Shown here in pieces: positions 33,451 to 41,529 of a stretch of 48,679 nt of DNA. A model generated the notes under the pieces. It did not search any database and had not been told where the DNA came from. It saw only the letters and a list, made by a program, of their open reading frames with translations. Positions within the stretch are counted from its first letter, which is position 1. Each line of letters opens with the position of its first letter. Origin of the DNA: Spirochaetota bacterium (GTDB lineage Bacteria; Spirochaetota; Spirochaetia; Treponematales; Breznakiellaceae); assembly GCA_023406985.1 (NCBI GenBank), contig JAEXTK010000197.1, forward strand, positions 1-48,679, in the 5' to 3' direction. A program made the translations under genes and the position numbers.

Positions 33451-34491
33451 ATGGCAGGGTCGGATGGCGGTTCAGACGATGGAGAGATTCGCGAGAAGGG
33501 ATGCTGCCTCGGGTTCCTGAGCGGCTCGGACATCCTTGCTCCCGATGAGGAAGAACGGCGATTCAATCAGCAGTTCGGACCGGAAGGATTGGTAGCGGAC
33601 TTGGTCGGAATGGAACCCGAGTCGGCCATAGCGCATTTTGAAAAGATCAAATACCTGGCCGCGCAAATCCGGTCCGGTCAATTCCTCGGCGATAGCGGCC
33701 ACCTGGAGCGCCGACTCGCGGATGCCGAGAACGTCTGCGAGCAGCTGGTCATGGAGATCGTCAATAGCCGCATCGATCGGCAGTGCCGCATCATCGAGAC
33801 CATCGAAGGTTTCGCGGACAAAGACTACGACTTCACGAGGAATTGGAACGGGCAGACCGATTGGGAGATCGATGAAAGCGTCGTCAAGGAATTACGCGAG
33901 GATTGGAAAACCATCCCGATACTGTACCAAGAAAAAAACCAAGCCTTCTGGGACATGATCACCAACGGATGGTTCGACCGGAGCCCGGAACTTTCCATCG
34001 ATTCTCTCGCGGGCCGATACCGCGAGGCGCTCGACGGCTTCTATCAAAAACGGAGGCTCCATTTCTCGCAGCGGAACGAAGAAGCGCAAACGAACTTGGA
34101 AGCGAAGGAAGAGCTCCTCGGCCGACTGGAAAACCTGTTGACGGCGACGGACGGTAGGTTCGTATCGGATCAGTTGAAAGCGATCCGCGAAACGTATAAG
34201 GGAATCGGGCACGTTCCGAGCGCCGAATTCGAGCGGATGAAGGAGCGGTTCCGCGAGCTGTCCGAAGAGGTCCGGAAACATTCGCAGGAACTCTACATCG
34301 CGTCGCTGGAGGACCAGGTCGAAAAGCAAGAAGCCTTCCTTGAAAAACTGAGGGCTTCCATCGAGAACGCCGAATCCTTCATCGACCGGCAAATCGCCGC
34401 GCGGGGCCTCGCCCGGCACGGCCTCGCGCACGATCCTCGCCTACTTCGTCCCGCGCTGCGGATGCGACTCTACGCGGAAAAAATGCGCTAG
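33451..34491 (+). CDS. DUF349-domain protein, helical
   Basis: 346 residues from ATG 33451, which has GGAGA upstream; an ATG at 33424 lacks a ribosome site. A short acidic N-terminal segment with Cys-Cys (GCCLGFLSGSD) is followed by helices. The repeat-like part YREALDGFYQKRRLHF, NLEAKEELLGRLENLL and QLKAIRETYKGIGHVP matches DUF349. The C-terminal 70 residues are coiled coil. DUF349 proteins are RNA- or ribosome-associated in some bacteria, but the role here is unknown. Confidence 0.75.
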   Translation: MAGSDGGSDDGEIREKGCCLGFLSGSDILAPDEEERRFNQQFGPEGLVADLVGMEPESAIAHFEKIKYLAAQIRSGQFLGDSGHLERRLADAENVCEQLVMEIVNSRIDRQCRIIETIEGFADKDYDFTRNWNGQTDWEIDESVVKELREDWKTIPILYQEKNQAFWDMITNGWFDRSPELSIDSLAGRYREALDGFYQKRRLHFSQRNEEAQTNLEAKEELLGRLENLLTATDGRFVSDQLKAIRETYKGIGHVPSAEFERMKERFRELSEEVRKHSQELYIASLEDQVEKQEAFLEKLRASIENAESFIDRQIAARGLARHGLAHDPRLLRPALRMRLYAEKMR

Positions 34492-34513
34492 CGAACGGTC
34501 GGAGGTGACGAAG

Positions 34514-35332
34514 ATGCGAATCAGCCTAGACGCGGAGCGATGCGCCCGGTGCAAGAAGTGCCTCCGGGTCGGGGAAAATTACTGCGTCTTCTGGATGGAC
34601 GATCATCCGTATTTCGACGAAGAAGTGTGCAACACCTGCCAGAAATGCGTGGCCGTGTGTCCGTTCCAAGCGATCGTGGTGGACGGGCATCATCCGGAGA
34701 AGATCGCGGAACGGCACTCGGTCACCGCCGACGGATTCACGCGGCTGCTCGAACAGCGGCGGTCGACGAAGGCTTTCAAGGACGAGGCGGTACCGCGCGA
34801 GCTGCTCGAGAGGATAGCGGGCGCGGCGAAGTTCTCCCCGAACCAAAACAAGAATATCTCGATACGGATCATCACCGATAAAGAGCTCATCCGCGAAATC
34901 GACCGCGCGGCGATCGGCTTCGTCAAAACGATGCACGGCCTGTTGTTCGGCTGCAAGGCGGTGACGGCGCTCATCAGGCTCTTCTACCGCGACATCGACG
35001 TCATCAAGAGAAAAATGGAATTCAACGGCTTCAAGCGCGTCATCTACGAAAACGCGCAGGCCGTCATCCTGCTGGTCGGGGACCGGAAGACGCCGGTGAC
35101 CGAAAGCAGCGGCCACTACGTGTTGGCCACGATGATGTATATGGCCGAAGTGGTGCGCGTCGGAACCTGCGTCATGGATTCCATCTACCTGGCGTTCCGG
35201 ACCGACCGCGCGCTGCGGAAACGCTTCGGCATCACGGAAGACGTGCTCGGCGCGATGATCCTGGGCTATTCCGCCGAAGAGATCGTGAACGTGCCGCGCG
35301 GTTACGAGTTGGATATCGCCTGGAACGCGTGA
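34514..35332 (+). CDS. Nitroreductase with N-terminal ferredoxin domain
   Basis: 272 residues from ATG 34514 (GGAGG at 34501-34505). Residues 10-55 form a 2[4Fe-4S]-type ferredoxin. The second cluster motif CNTCQKCVAVCP is canonical. The first (CARCKKC, then Cys in ENYC) is non-standard and may hold an altered cluster. The rest is the FMN-binding nitroreductase fold (LEQRRSTKAFKDEAVPRELL, SPNQNKN). Such fusions pass electrons from ferredoxin-type donors to flavin, typical of anaerobes. The physiological substrate is unknown. Confidence 0.9.
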   Translation: MRISLDAERCARCKKCLRVGENYCVFWMDDHPYFDEEVCNTCQKCVAVCPFQAIVVDGHHPEKIAERHSVTADGFTRLLEQRRSTKAFKDEAVPRELLERIAGAAKFSPNQNKNISIRIITDKELIREIDRAAIGFVKTMHGLLFGCKAVTALIRLFYRDIDVIKRKMEFNGFKRVIYENAQAVILLVGDRKTPVTESSGHYVLATMMYMAEVVRVGTCVMDSIYLAFRTDRALRKRFGITEDVLGAMILGYSAEEIVNVPRGYELDIAWNA

Positions 35333-35365
35333 CGCGATCCGCGGAAGCGATAAAAGGAGGGCTGC

Positions 35366-36526
35366 ATGAGGACAGTGGCGAAAGCGCCGTATCTCGTCCT
35401 TTTCCTGATGGCATTCGTCCCGTGCGCATACGCGGAAGACGACGCTTCTTATAATCTCGACCTCGCCGCGTTGCCGCAGGGTTTCCGAAACCTGCTTTCC
35501 CGCATAGAGGCGGGCGACGCGAAAGGCGCGGAGGCGCTGCTCGCCGCCGATCCGAAGATCGCGCGCTACGTCGGCACCGATAATTGTTTCCCGTACGCGG
35601 CGCCGATCCGCAGCGGCGACCGCAAGATGGTGGAGGCGCTCCTCGCGGCCGGCGTCATGCCGTTCTATTACGACGGGAATCGCCGCGCCTTCGTTTCCCT
35701 CTACTACTTTTCCGCGGTCGACCCGTCGGCGGATAGAACGCTGCCGATCTTCGATCTGCTGTTCGACCGGTACCGCGACCTGTTCCGGCAGGGCTATTAC
35801 CGCGAAGCGAAGAAGGCGATGCTGTTCCTGGGGAACAAAGCGGCGGCGGGACCGCGGACTCCCGTGTACGCGTATGACGGCGAGATCTTCGGGACGCCCC
35901 GCGGGCCGGAGTTCCTGGAATTCGCCGTGGCGGAAAAACAGATCGAATTCTCGCGCTTCGTCGCGAGTAAAGCGAAATGGTCGACTTCCTACTATTTCGT
36001 TCCGGGCATGGACGTCGTCCTTTCCGGCGGAGCGGCCGCGGTAGAATTCCTCGCCGCCCGGAACGTCGACCTCAATTGCATGGTGTATTACGACGCCGAG
36101 AATTCGAATAAGTGGGAAGGCAAGAGCCTGATCGATTTCCTCGCGAACGGACCGCGGGATTATTCGAACGAAGTCCTCGCGCTCATTCCGCTGCTCAAAG
36201 AAAAAGGGGTCCAAACGACCGCCGAGATCGTCGCGGGCCAAACGACGTCCATGCCCGCGATCCTCCTCAAAGGGCGGGTGAACGATGACGGCGTACGGTT
36301 GCGCGCGGCGCCGAACCTGGAAGGGGAGGTCCTCACGAAGCTCAACCGGAACGACGCGATCGAATTCTACCATGCCGCGGAGGCGGAGGCCGAGATCGGC
36401 GGCGTCAAAGGCTACTGGTATCTCGTGAAGAGCGTAGGCGGGCAGCGCGGCTGGGTGTGGGGAAAGTACGTCGATTTCCTTGCCGCCGACTTCCCCGAGG
36501 CCCGCGTCGGCATATTCGGTTGGTAG
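35366..36526 (+). CDS. Secreted protein with ankyrin-like repeats and C-terminal SH3 domain
   Basis: 386 residues with a signal peptide (LVLFLMAFVPCAYA, cleavage before EDD). Ankyrin-like helices are visible at about 40-100 (AGDAKGAEALLAADPKIARY, SGDRKMVEALLAAGV) and again near AAAVEFLAARNVDLN. The last 100 residues are a bacterial SH3 (SH3_3) domain: GVRLRAAPNLEGEVLTKLNR and QRGWVWGKYVDF. Periplasmic SH3 domains often touch peptidoglycan. Ribosome site AGGAGGG precedes the start. Function not known. Confidence 0.85.
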   Translation: MRTVAKAPYLVLFLMAFVPCAYAEDDASYNLDLAALPQGFRNLLSRIEAGDAKGAEALLAADPKIARYVGTDNCFPYAAPIRSGDRKMVEALLAAGVMPFYYDGNRRAFVSLYYFSAVDPSADRTLPIFDLLFDRYRDLFRQGYYREAKKAMLFLGNKAAAGPRTPVYAYDGEIFGTPRGPEFLEFAVAEKQIEFSRFVASKAKWSTSYYFVPGMDVVLSGGAAAVEFLAARNVDLNCMVYYDAENSNKWEGKSLIDFLANGPRDYSNEVLALIPLLKEKGVQTTAEIVAGQTTSMPAILLKGRVNDDGVRLRAAPNLEGEVLTKLNRNDAIEFYHAAEAEAEIGGVKGYWYLVKSVGGQRGWVWGKYVDFLAADFPEARVGIFGW

Positions 36527-36556
36527 GAGGAACCGCGGCGTCAAAAGAGTGCCATG

Positions 36557-36579
36557 CCCCTGACGGATTCTGTCAGGGG
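36557..36579. terminator. Small hairpin between the SH3 protein and the S51 peptidase gene
   Basis: CCCCTGAC (36557-36564) and GTCAGGGG (36572-36579) form a perfect 8-bp stem with a seven-base loop, 31 bases after the previous stop. No T-run follows. It could stop or pause transcription, or be a REP-like palindrome. Confidence 0.45.
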
Positions 36580-36632
36580 ACGTGCCGTACACTGCCTACG
36601 CCGTAGAATTCATCTTTCGAAGGGGCCGCTCC

Positions 36633-37265
36633 GTGAACGATCTATTCTTGACCTCTTTTTTCTCCAATGTTTCGGGACTGTTCGTCAATTACTCGAAGCA
36701 GGTACACGTCGGGAAGAAAATAACCTTCATCCCGACGGCGGCGAACCCGGAAAAAGTCACGTTCTATGTCGATGCGGACAAGAGGGCATTGGCGAGTATC
36801 GGTTTCGTTATCGATGAAATTGATATCAGCGTTGCCGATCATCAATCGATCAAGGCTAAGATCAACGAAAATGAGTACGTCTTCGTCTCCGGCGGTAACA
36901 CCTTTTTCCTCTTGCAAGAAATGAAGAGGACCGGCACGGATGTATTGTTGGCCGAAGAACTTCGCAAAGGAAAAAAATACATCGGTTCATCCGCGGGCTC
37001 GATCATATTGTCCGCGAATATCGAGTACGTCAAAGGAATGGACTCGCCGAAAAAGGCGCCGCTTTTATCCGACTACGCCTCATTGGGCATCATCGATTTT
37101 TATCCTCTTCCCCATTATTCGAATGCGCCGTTCAAGAAGATCGCCGAAAAGATCGTAGAAGAATATTCCGGAACGATCGATTTGCGGCCCATGAGCAACG
37201 ATCAAGCCATCATCGTAAACGGCGATCAGGCCATAACGATTCGCAAGAAGGAGAAAAGCGAATGA
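36633..37265 (+). CDS. Peptidase family S51 (peptidase E-like)
   Basis: 210 residues from GTG 36633, preceded by AAGGGG. The N-terminus NDLFLTSFFSNVSGLF matches family openings, whereas an upstream ATG frame adds unrelated residues. Conserved parts are FVSGGNTFFLLQEMK and the nucleophile motif GSSAGSI (Ser120), then YPLPHYS. Peptidase E cleaves Asp-X dipeptides in the cytoplasm. GC content is lower here than in the flanks. The stop overlaps the next gene (ATGA). Confidence 0.87.
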   Translation: MNDLFLTSFFSNVSGLFVNYSKQVHVGKKITFIPTAANPEKVTFYVDADKRALASIGFVIDEIDISVADHQSIKAKINENEYVFVSGGNTFFLLQEMKRTGTDVLLAEELRKGKKYIGSSAGSIILSANIEYVKGMDSPKKAPLLSDYASLGIIDFYPLPHYSNAPFKKIAEKIVEEYSGTIDLRPMSNDQAIIVNGDQAITIRKKEKSE

Positions 37266-37669
37266 CCCTCGGAGCGACCTTGTACGTCAGGGACAGCGTA
37301 GCGGCGGCAGCCTTCTACTGCGACGCGTTCGGTATGAAAATCGGGTACCACGCGAAACACGACGACGGGACCTATCTGCACGCGGAACTGGAGAAGCGCG
37401 GGAACAGCGTCTTCGCGGTGAGCGAGTCCGACGATTCCGCGGTACGGGAAGCCACGCTGGCCGCGCGCCAACCCACCATGAGCCTGGGCGTCAACCTCGA
37501 TACCGACGAAGAACTGAAGCGCGCCTTCGAAGCGCTGAGCCGCGGCGGGCACGTGCTCCGCCCCCTCGGCTCGCTCCCCTGGTCCCCTTGTTCCGCGGAC
37601 GTCGTCGACAAATTCGGCGTATGTTGGTACCTGTACGTGTCGCAGCATAGGCCGGAAGAAACGGAGTGA
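37262..37669 (+). CDS. VOC (glyoxalase/bleomycin-resistance) fold protein
   Basis: 135 residues with one pair of VOC beta-alpha-beta modules: LYVRDSVAAAAFYCDAFGMK at the start and the closing part VVDKFGVCWYLYV. It looks like the PhnB/YjdN-type branch. The catalytic role cannot be read from sequence. It is coupled to the S51 peptidase gene by a four-base overlap, and another VOC gene follows after 18 bases. Confidence 0.85.
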   Translation: MTLGATLYVRDSVAAAAFYCDAFGMKIGYHAKHDDGTYLHAELEKRGNSVFAVSESDDSAVREATLAARQPTMSLGVNLDTDEELKRAFEALSRGGHVLRPLGSLPWSPCSADVVDKFGVCWYLYVSQHRPEETE

Positions 37670-37687
37670 CGAACTGAGGAGGTTCCC

Positions 37688-38161
37688 ATGTCGTTCAAAG
37701 GCACCGTGGTAGCGGTAGAGGACGTGCGCAAGTCGCGGAAAATGTACGAAGAGGTCTTCGGCCTCGTCGTGGAGGCCGACTTCGGCGAGTACAACGTCGG
37801 CTTCGTGGGAGGGCTCTCCTTCTACAAGAGGGACTTCTTCCGGGAGCTGGCCGGCGGCCTGCCGATCGCGGCCAAGTCGAACGCCTTCGTGCTCTATTTC
37901 GAGGTGGACGCCGTGGAGCCCTACGAGACGCGGTTGCGGGAACTGGGGCTGGAATTCGTCCACGGCGCGCGCGAACAACCCTGGGGGCAGCGGACCTTCC
38001 GCGCCTACGACTGGGACGGCAATATGCTCGAAGTCGCCGAGAACATGGACAACGTCTTCAAGCGGATGTTCGCGGCCGGAAAGAGCGTGGAGGAGATCGC
38101 GCGGATCACGGGCTTTCCCCTCGACGACGTCACGAGAAGGAAGCGGGAAGCCGGCGCCTGA
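37688..38161 (+). CDS. VOC family protein
   Basis: 157 residues; AGGAGG precedes ATG 37688. VOC signatures are AVEDVRKSRKMYEEVFGLVV and FRAYDWDGNMLEVAENMD, which holds the likely metal-binding Glu. The C-terminal 30 residues (VEEIARITGFPLDDVTRRKR) form an added helical tail that looks like a short HTH-type segment. It is probably co-transcribed with the previous VOC gene. Substrate unknown. Confidence 0.87.
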   Translation: MSFKGTVVAVEDVRKSRKMYEEVFGLVVEADFGEYNVGFVGGLSFYKRDFFRELAGGLPIAAKSNAFVLYFEVDAVEPYETRLRELGLEFVHGAREQPWGQRTFRAYDWDGNMLEVAENMDNVFKRMFAAGKSVEEIARITGFPLDDVTRRKREAGA

Positions 38162-38235
38162 ACACCGGTGCTCTCGCCTCCCGCCACGAGGTCCCGCGCC
38201 GCGGTATGCCGGGGCGCTACCCGATGACGCCGCGC

Positions 38236-38293
38236 CGGGTCCTTCGCCATACGTTACCCGCGGCGGGCCGGGTCATTCGCCATGCGCTACCCG
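38236..38293. repeat. Imperfect 33-bp direct duplication at the 3' end of a VOC gene
   Basis: Two segments, each opening GGGTCMTTCGCCATRCG and closing YTACCCG, start at 38237 and 38270, giving a 33-base period. The second copy runs over the stop codon of the leftward VOC gene. A weaker related segment (GCGCTACCCGATGACGCCG) lies at 38215-38233. It looks like a small local duplication. Confidence 0.5.
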
Positions 38294-38763
38294 CGCCGCG
38301 CCGCCTCGATCGCGGCTACGTCGATTTTCCGCATCGACATCATCGCCTGGAAGGCCCGCTTCGCCTCGTCGCCGCCGGCGGCCATCGCGTCGATGAGGGC
38401 GCGCGGGGTGATCTGCCAGGAAAGGCCCCAGCGATCCCTACACCACCCGCACATGCTTTCTTCGCCGCCGTTGCCGACGATGGCGTTCCAATAGCGGTCC
38501 GTTTCCTCCTGGTCGTCCGTGGCCACCTGGAAGGAGAACGCCTCGCTCTGCTTGAAGGTCGGCCCGCCGTTGAGGCCGATGCAGGGGATGCCCATCACGG
38601 TGAACTCCACCGTCAGGACGTCGCCTTCCTTGCCGTCCGGATAGTCGCCGGGAGCGCGATTCACGGCGGTCACGCGGCAGTCCGGGAAGACGGACGCGTA
38701 GAAGCGCGCCGCCTCTTCCGCGTCCTTTTCGTACCAGAGACATATCGTATTCTTCGGCGTCAT
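38287..38763 (-). CDS. VOC family protein, PhnB/YjdN (3-dmu-9_3-mt) type
   Basis: 158 residues with the PhnB-like pattern: CLWYEKDAEEAARFYASVFP, VEFTVMGIPCIGLNGGP, ATDDQEETDRYWNAIV, and WCRDRWGLSWQITP with LIDAM. Such proteins have been annotated as 3-demethylubiquinone methyltransferase-like or PhnB homologues. Their real function is unknown. AAGGAGG precedes the start on the minus strand. Confidence 0.92.
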   Translation of the reverse strand: MTPKNTICLWYEKDAEEAARFYASVFPDCRVTAVNRAPGDYPDGKEGDVLTVEFTVMGIPCIGLNGGPTFKQSEAFSFQVATDDQEETDRYWNAIVGNGGEESMCGWCRDRWGLSWQITPRALIDAMAAGGDEAKRAFQAMMSMRKIDVAAIEAARRG

Positions 38764-38913
38764 GAGGGCCCTCCTTCCTAGACGACGGCAACCGCGTCGG
38801 GCGGGCGACGGCCTCTCCGTCCCCCGTCGCCGACGTGCCTAAAAAGTAGAAAAGCTATGCACCATGGTCAAGAATATATATCCACTGGTTTCCGCCCCGC
38901 CGGCGACGCGGCG

Positions 38914-39782
38914 TCACCGCGCGCTCTTGACCGGCGCGTCCAGGAACGGGGGAATCATTCCCAGCAGGGCATCGGTGCGCATCATGACCCCGGTGTGGGA
39001 CGCGGCCGGCAGGACCGCCCACCGGGAGTCTCCGGCGGTTCCGAGATCCCCCGAGCCTCCGCCCCCGACCAGCTTGAACATCTCCGCCGCATGCTCGGTC
39101 GTGAGACCGTCCGAGTCTCCGAGGATGAGGAGGACGGGCGATTCGAGCGTCTTCACCTTCTCGGTATAATCGTACGGCGTGGTGATGAACGCGACCATCT
39201 TCTCTATCATCCGGCTCCAGCGCTTCGGGTTCGGAGCCAAGCGGTCGTATTCCGTCCGGAGGGGCGTACCGTCAAAGAACTCCGGCCTGATCTGGGAAAA
39301 CACGGCCCGCGTCTCCGGGGACCAGCCCCCGTACTTGAAGGCCTCGGAGATGACCACCAATTTCCTGACCGTCCGCGGATGGCGGATGGCTAGATTCATC
39401 GCGACGCCGCCGCCCATGCTGTAGCCGAGGACATCCGCCCGATCGATTTTCAAGAACGCGAACAGGCCGGCGACGTCGTCCGCCATGGCCTCAAAGGAAA
39501 ACGGCCGATCGATATCCGCCGTGCGGCCGTGGCCCTGCAGCTCCACGGCGACGACCCGCCTGGTCTTCGCGAGTTCCGGTATGAGGCTCCCGAAGGCCAT
39601 ATCGATCGTCATGAAAGCCCCGTGCAGCAAGACCAGGGGCGCTCCCGTTCCGTAAGTCTCGTAGTACATCGGTACGCCGTTCACCGGGGCGATTCCCGAT
39701 GAAACCGGCGCGTGTCCTTCCGCGCGTAGATGATAGGACGAAAAAACAGAATCGCCGCGACGAACAACGTATGCCTCTTCAT
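38914..39782 (-). pseudogene. Secreted alpha/beta hydrolase broken by a frameshift at an A6 tract
   Basis: The hydrolase body (from GTG 39684, 256 residues) has LLHGAF, the nucleophile elbow GYSMGGG, Asp in ILGDSD and His in AASHTG, so the catalytic set is complete. It has no good ribosome site. Upstream, ATG 39782 has a strong AGGAAGGAG site and encodes KRHTLFVAAILFF, a signal-peptide start, but in another frame that stops at TGA over the GTG. Adding one base to the A6 tract at 39741-39746 joins the two: the signal peptide would end in LRA-EG and continue APVSSGIAPVNGVPMYYETY. This is either a sequencing error or a true phase-off state. Confidence 0.8.
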
Positions 39783-39956
39783 GCGCTATCTCCTTCCTGT
39801 GTCGAGGATACGAAGGCAGGAATCGATGGGGCCGGGCAAATGCGACTTTCTGCGAGGTCGATCGCGACAGCGGACTTCAGGGTCGTACTACCACGGGCGG
39901 TGTTCGACGAGCGGCGACGGAATTTGACGCGGCGCGGCGGCGCCCCGAATATATTA

Positions 39957-39967
39957 AGAATCATTCT
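39957..39967 (+). promoter_or_regulatory. Short palindrome in front of the YdeI-type gene
   Basis: AGAAT-C-ATTCT is a perfect 5-bp inverted repeat placed just before the AGGAGAGG ribosome site and just after an AT-rich stretch that could be a -10 region. It may be an operator; the binding protein is unknown. Confidence 0.3.
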
Positions 39968-39982
39968 CCAGGAGAGGATTCG

Positions 39983-40555
39983 ATGGCCGCCAAGGAAATG
40001 ATCGAGGTTTTCAACGTCAACACGCCCGGCAGGTCGAGCTTCGTCCAGAAGGACAAATACGAAGAGGTGCGCAGGGTCTTGCGGGAGCGCCTGCCGACAT
40101 CCGCCCCGGGCCTGACGCAAGACGAGATGGACGCGCTGGTCCGGGAAAACGTCTCCGGCTCCGTGTTCGAAGACCGGTCGAAGGCCGGCTGGTGGATGAA
40201 GACCGTCCAACTCGACCTGGAAGCGCGGGGGCTCATGGTCCGGGAACGGGCGAAGCCGACCCGCTGGCATTACGACGCGGCGGCGACGGAAACGCCGCCC
40301 GTATCGACCGAGAAGCGGACGGCCGTCAAAAGGGAAGCGCGCGAACTCCCGGCCCTGATCCGGGACGCCTTGACGAAGAGCGACCTGCTCCAAGCCTACG
40401 AGAAGCGGCCCTTCTATCAGCGCAACGACTACATCGGCTGGATCATGGACGCCAAGCGCGACGAGACGCGGACCAAGCGCCTGGAACAGATGCTCGAGGA
40501 ACTGCGGGACGGCGACCGGTACATGAACATGGCCTATTCGGGGACGAAGGAGTAA
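39983..40555 (+). CDS. DUF6958-like + YdeI/OmpD-associated-family fusion protein
   Basis: 190 residues. The N-terminal 85 residues (NVNTPGRSSFVQKDKYEEVR, PGLTQDEMDALV, KAGWWMKTVQLDLEARGLMV) match the small DUF6958 family. The C-terminal part (LLQAYEKRPFYQRNDYIGWI, EELRDGDRYMNM) matches the YdeI/OmdA domain linked to bacteriocin or peptide resistance. A charged linker joins them. AGGAGAGG precedes the start. Stress or envelope-defence function is likely, the mechanism unknown. Confidence 0.85.
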   Translation: MAAKEMIEVFNVNTPGRSSFVQKDKYEEVRRVLRERLPTSAPGLTQDEMDALVRENVSGSVFEDRSKAGWWMKTVQLDLEARGLMVRERAKPTRWHYDAAATETPPVSTEKRTAVKREARELPALIRDALTKSDLLQAYEKRPFYQRNDYIGWIMDAKRDETRTKRLEQMLEELRDGDRYMNMAYSGTKE

Positions 40556-40622
40556 AACCGCGGCGCCGGCCACCGGAGATCCGGCTGGGGGGGACGGCCC
40601 CCTCAGCCGGTCGAGAGAGCGC

Positions 40623-40919
40623 TCAGGCGTGGATCGGACTCGCGGAAAACCGCGCGGTCTGCGGCGCGCTCGAGATGAACGGCTTGAGCCGCCGTCCGTT
40701 CTCCGCGAACGCGGAGGATTCCGCGTATGCCTGGAAATCCTCCGGCGATCGCCACTCCTGGTACAGGGTGACGTCGCCGTCGCTCCCGAGCGTACGGTAG
40801 AACTGCGCGAGCGAACATCCCGGCATGGAGAGCATCGTTTCCGCGACCGTGGCGGCCGCGTTTCGGAAGTCCGCGGCGTGCGCGGGAGGTATGGAAAATG
40901 AGACGCGTGCGATGAACAT
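40623..40919 (-). CDS. Antibiotic-biosynthesis-monooxygenase (ABM)/YgiN-like small protein
   Basis: 98 residues from ATG 40919 (GAAGGAG eight bases upstream). The ABM fold signature runs from FIARVSFSIPPAHAADFRNA through MPGCSLAQFYRTLG to LYQEWRSPEDFQAYAES. Dimeric ABM proteins act as quinol monooxygenases or heme/quinone protectors. It is divergent from the MarR gene, whose predicted operator overlaps this gene's promoter, so it is probably the regulated target. Confidence 0.88.
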   Translation of the reverse strand: MFIARVSFSIPPAHAADFRNAAATVAETMLSMPGCSLAQFYRTLGSDGDVTLYQEWRSPEDFQAYAESSAFAENGRRLKPFISSAPQTARFSASPIHA

Positions 40920-40955
40920 ACGGTCTACTCCTTCGTTCGGAATCGTGATACCCTG

Positions 40956-40986
40956 ATAGTAAGCATACTTGTCTATAAAGACAAGT
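40956..40986 (-). promoter_or_regulatory. Divergent promoter and perfect palindromic MarR operator
   Basis: ACTTGTCT-ATAA-AGACAAGT (40967-40986) is a perfect 8-bp inverted repeat. On the minus strand TTGTCT (40984-40979), 17 bases and TACTAT (40961-40956) form a promoter for the ABM gene, so the palindrome covers the -35 box. The site lies in the gap between the ABM and MarR genes and fits a MarR dimer footprint. Confidence 0.65.
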
Positions 40987-41009
40987 AACTTTACCAAATC
41001 GAGCGGAAT

Positions 41010-41450
41010 ATGGCAGACGTCCCGAACGCCCCGGAGTTCTCAACGCACATCGGAAGCCTCCTGCTGCGCGCCCACCGCGATTACGCGCAGCGCGCCATCG
41101 CGAAGCTGCGCGCGGCAGGCTACGCCGACCTGGCCCAGCACCATGCGGAGCTTTTGGCCACGATGGCCGCGGACGGGGAACGGATATCCTCCATAGCCGG
41201 GAAACTGGGAACGAGCAAGCAAGCCGCGGGCGAAGCGGTCGGCCAGTTGGAACGGATGGGCTACCTCCGGAAGACGGCCGATGCCTCCGATTCGCGGGCG
41301 ACCATCGCGGAACTGACGCCAAAGGGCCGGCGATTCATCGAGGAGGTCCGCGGGATCAAGCAGGATCTCAACCGGGACTACGTCGCGCGGCTCGGCAGCG
41401 CGGATTTCGACGCGCTCCGCGCGATCCTGGAGCGGTTGCTCGCCGAATAA
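41010..41450 (+). CDS. MarR-family transcriptional regulator
   Basis: 146 residues. The winged HTH is ISSIAGKLGTSKQAAGEAVG then LERMGYLRKTADASDSRATI, the wing with the conserved D-x-R. It should bind as a dimer to the palindrome upstream (40967-40986), repressing itself and the divergent ABM monooxygenase until an aromatic or oxidising ligand is bound. Only a weak GCGGA ribosome site precedes ATG 41010. Confidence 0.92.
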   Translation: MADVPNAPEFSTHIGSLLLRAHRDYAQRAIAKLRAAGYADLAQHHAELLATMAADGERISSIAGKLGTSKQAAGEAVGQLERMGYLRKTADASDSRATIAELTPKGRRFIEEVRGIKQDLNRDYVARLGSADFDALRAILERLLAE

Positions 41451-41485
41451 GCAGACGGCGGAAACGCCATCGGCATCGTGCGCTT

Positions 41486-41523
41486 TATATGCCTTGACAG
41501 GCATATACATACAGAAGTATATT
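41486..41523 (+). promoter_or_regulatory. Promoter with operator of the first ArsR gene
   Basis: TTGACA (41494-41499), 18 bases and TATATT (41518-41523) make a strong promoter. TATATGCC (41486-41493) and GGCATATA (41500-41507) form a perfect 8-bp inverted repeat exactly around the -35 box. Repressor binding there would block RNA polymerase. The expected transcript start falls on or beside the ATG at 41530. Confidence 0.75.
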
Positions 41524-41529
41524 GCAACC

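Noticed and set aside
34526..36592. 688-codon minus-strand frame
   Set aside because: Antisense to the ferredoxin-nitroreductase and the SH3 protein, both of which show real domains and ribosome sites.
41494..41529. TTG start for the first arsR
   Set aside because: That TTG is the first triplet of the -35 box TTGACA; translation from it would need a transcript starting upstream of its own promoter.
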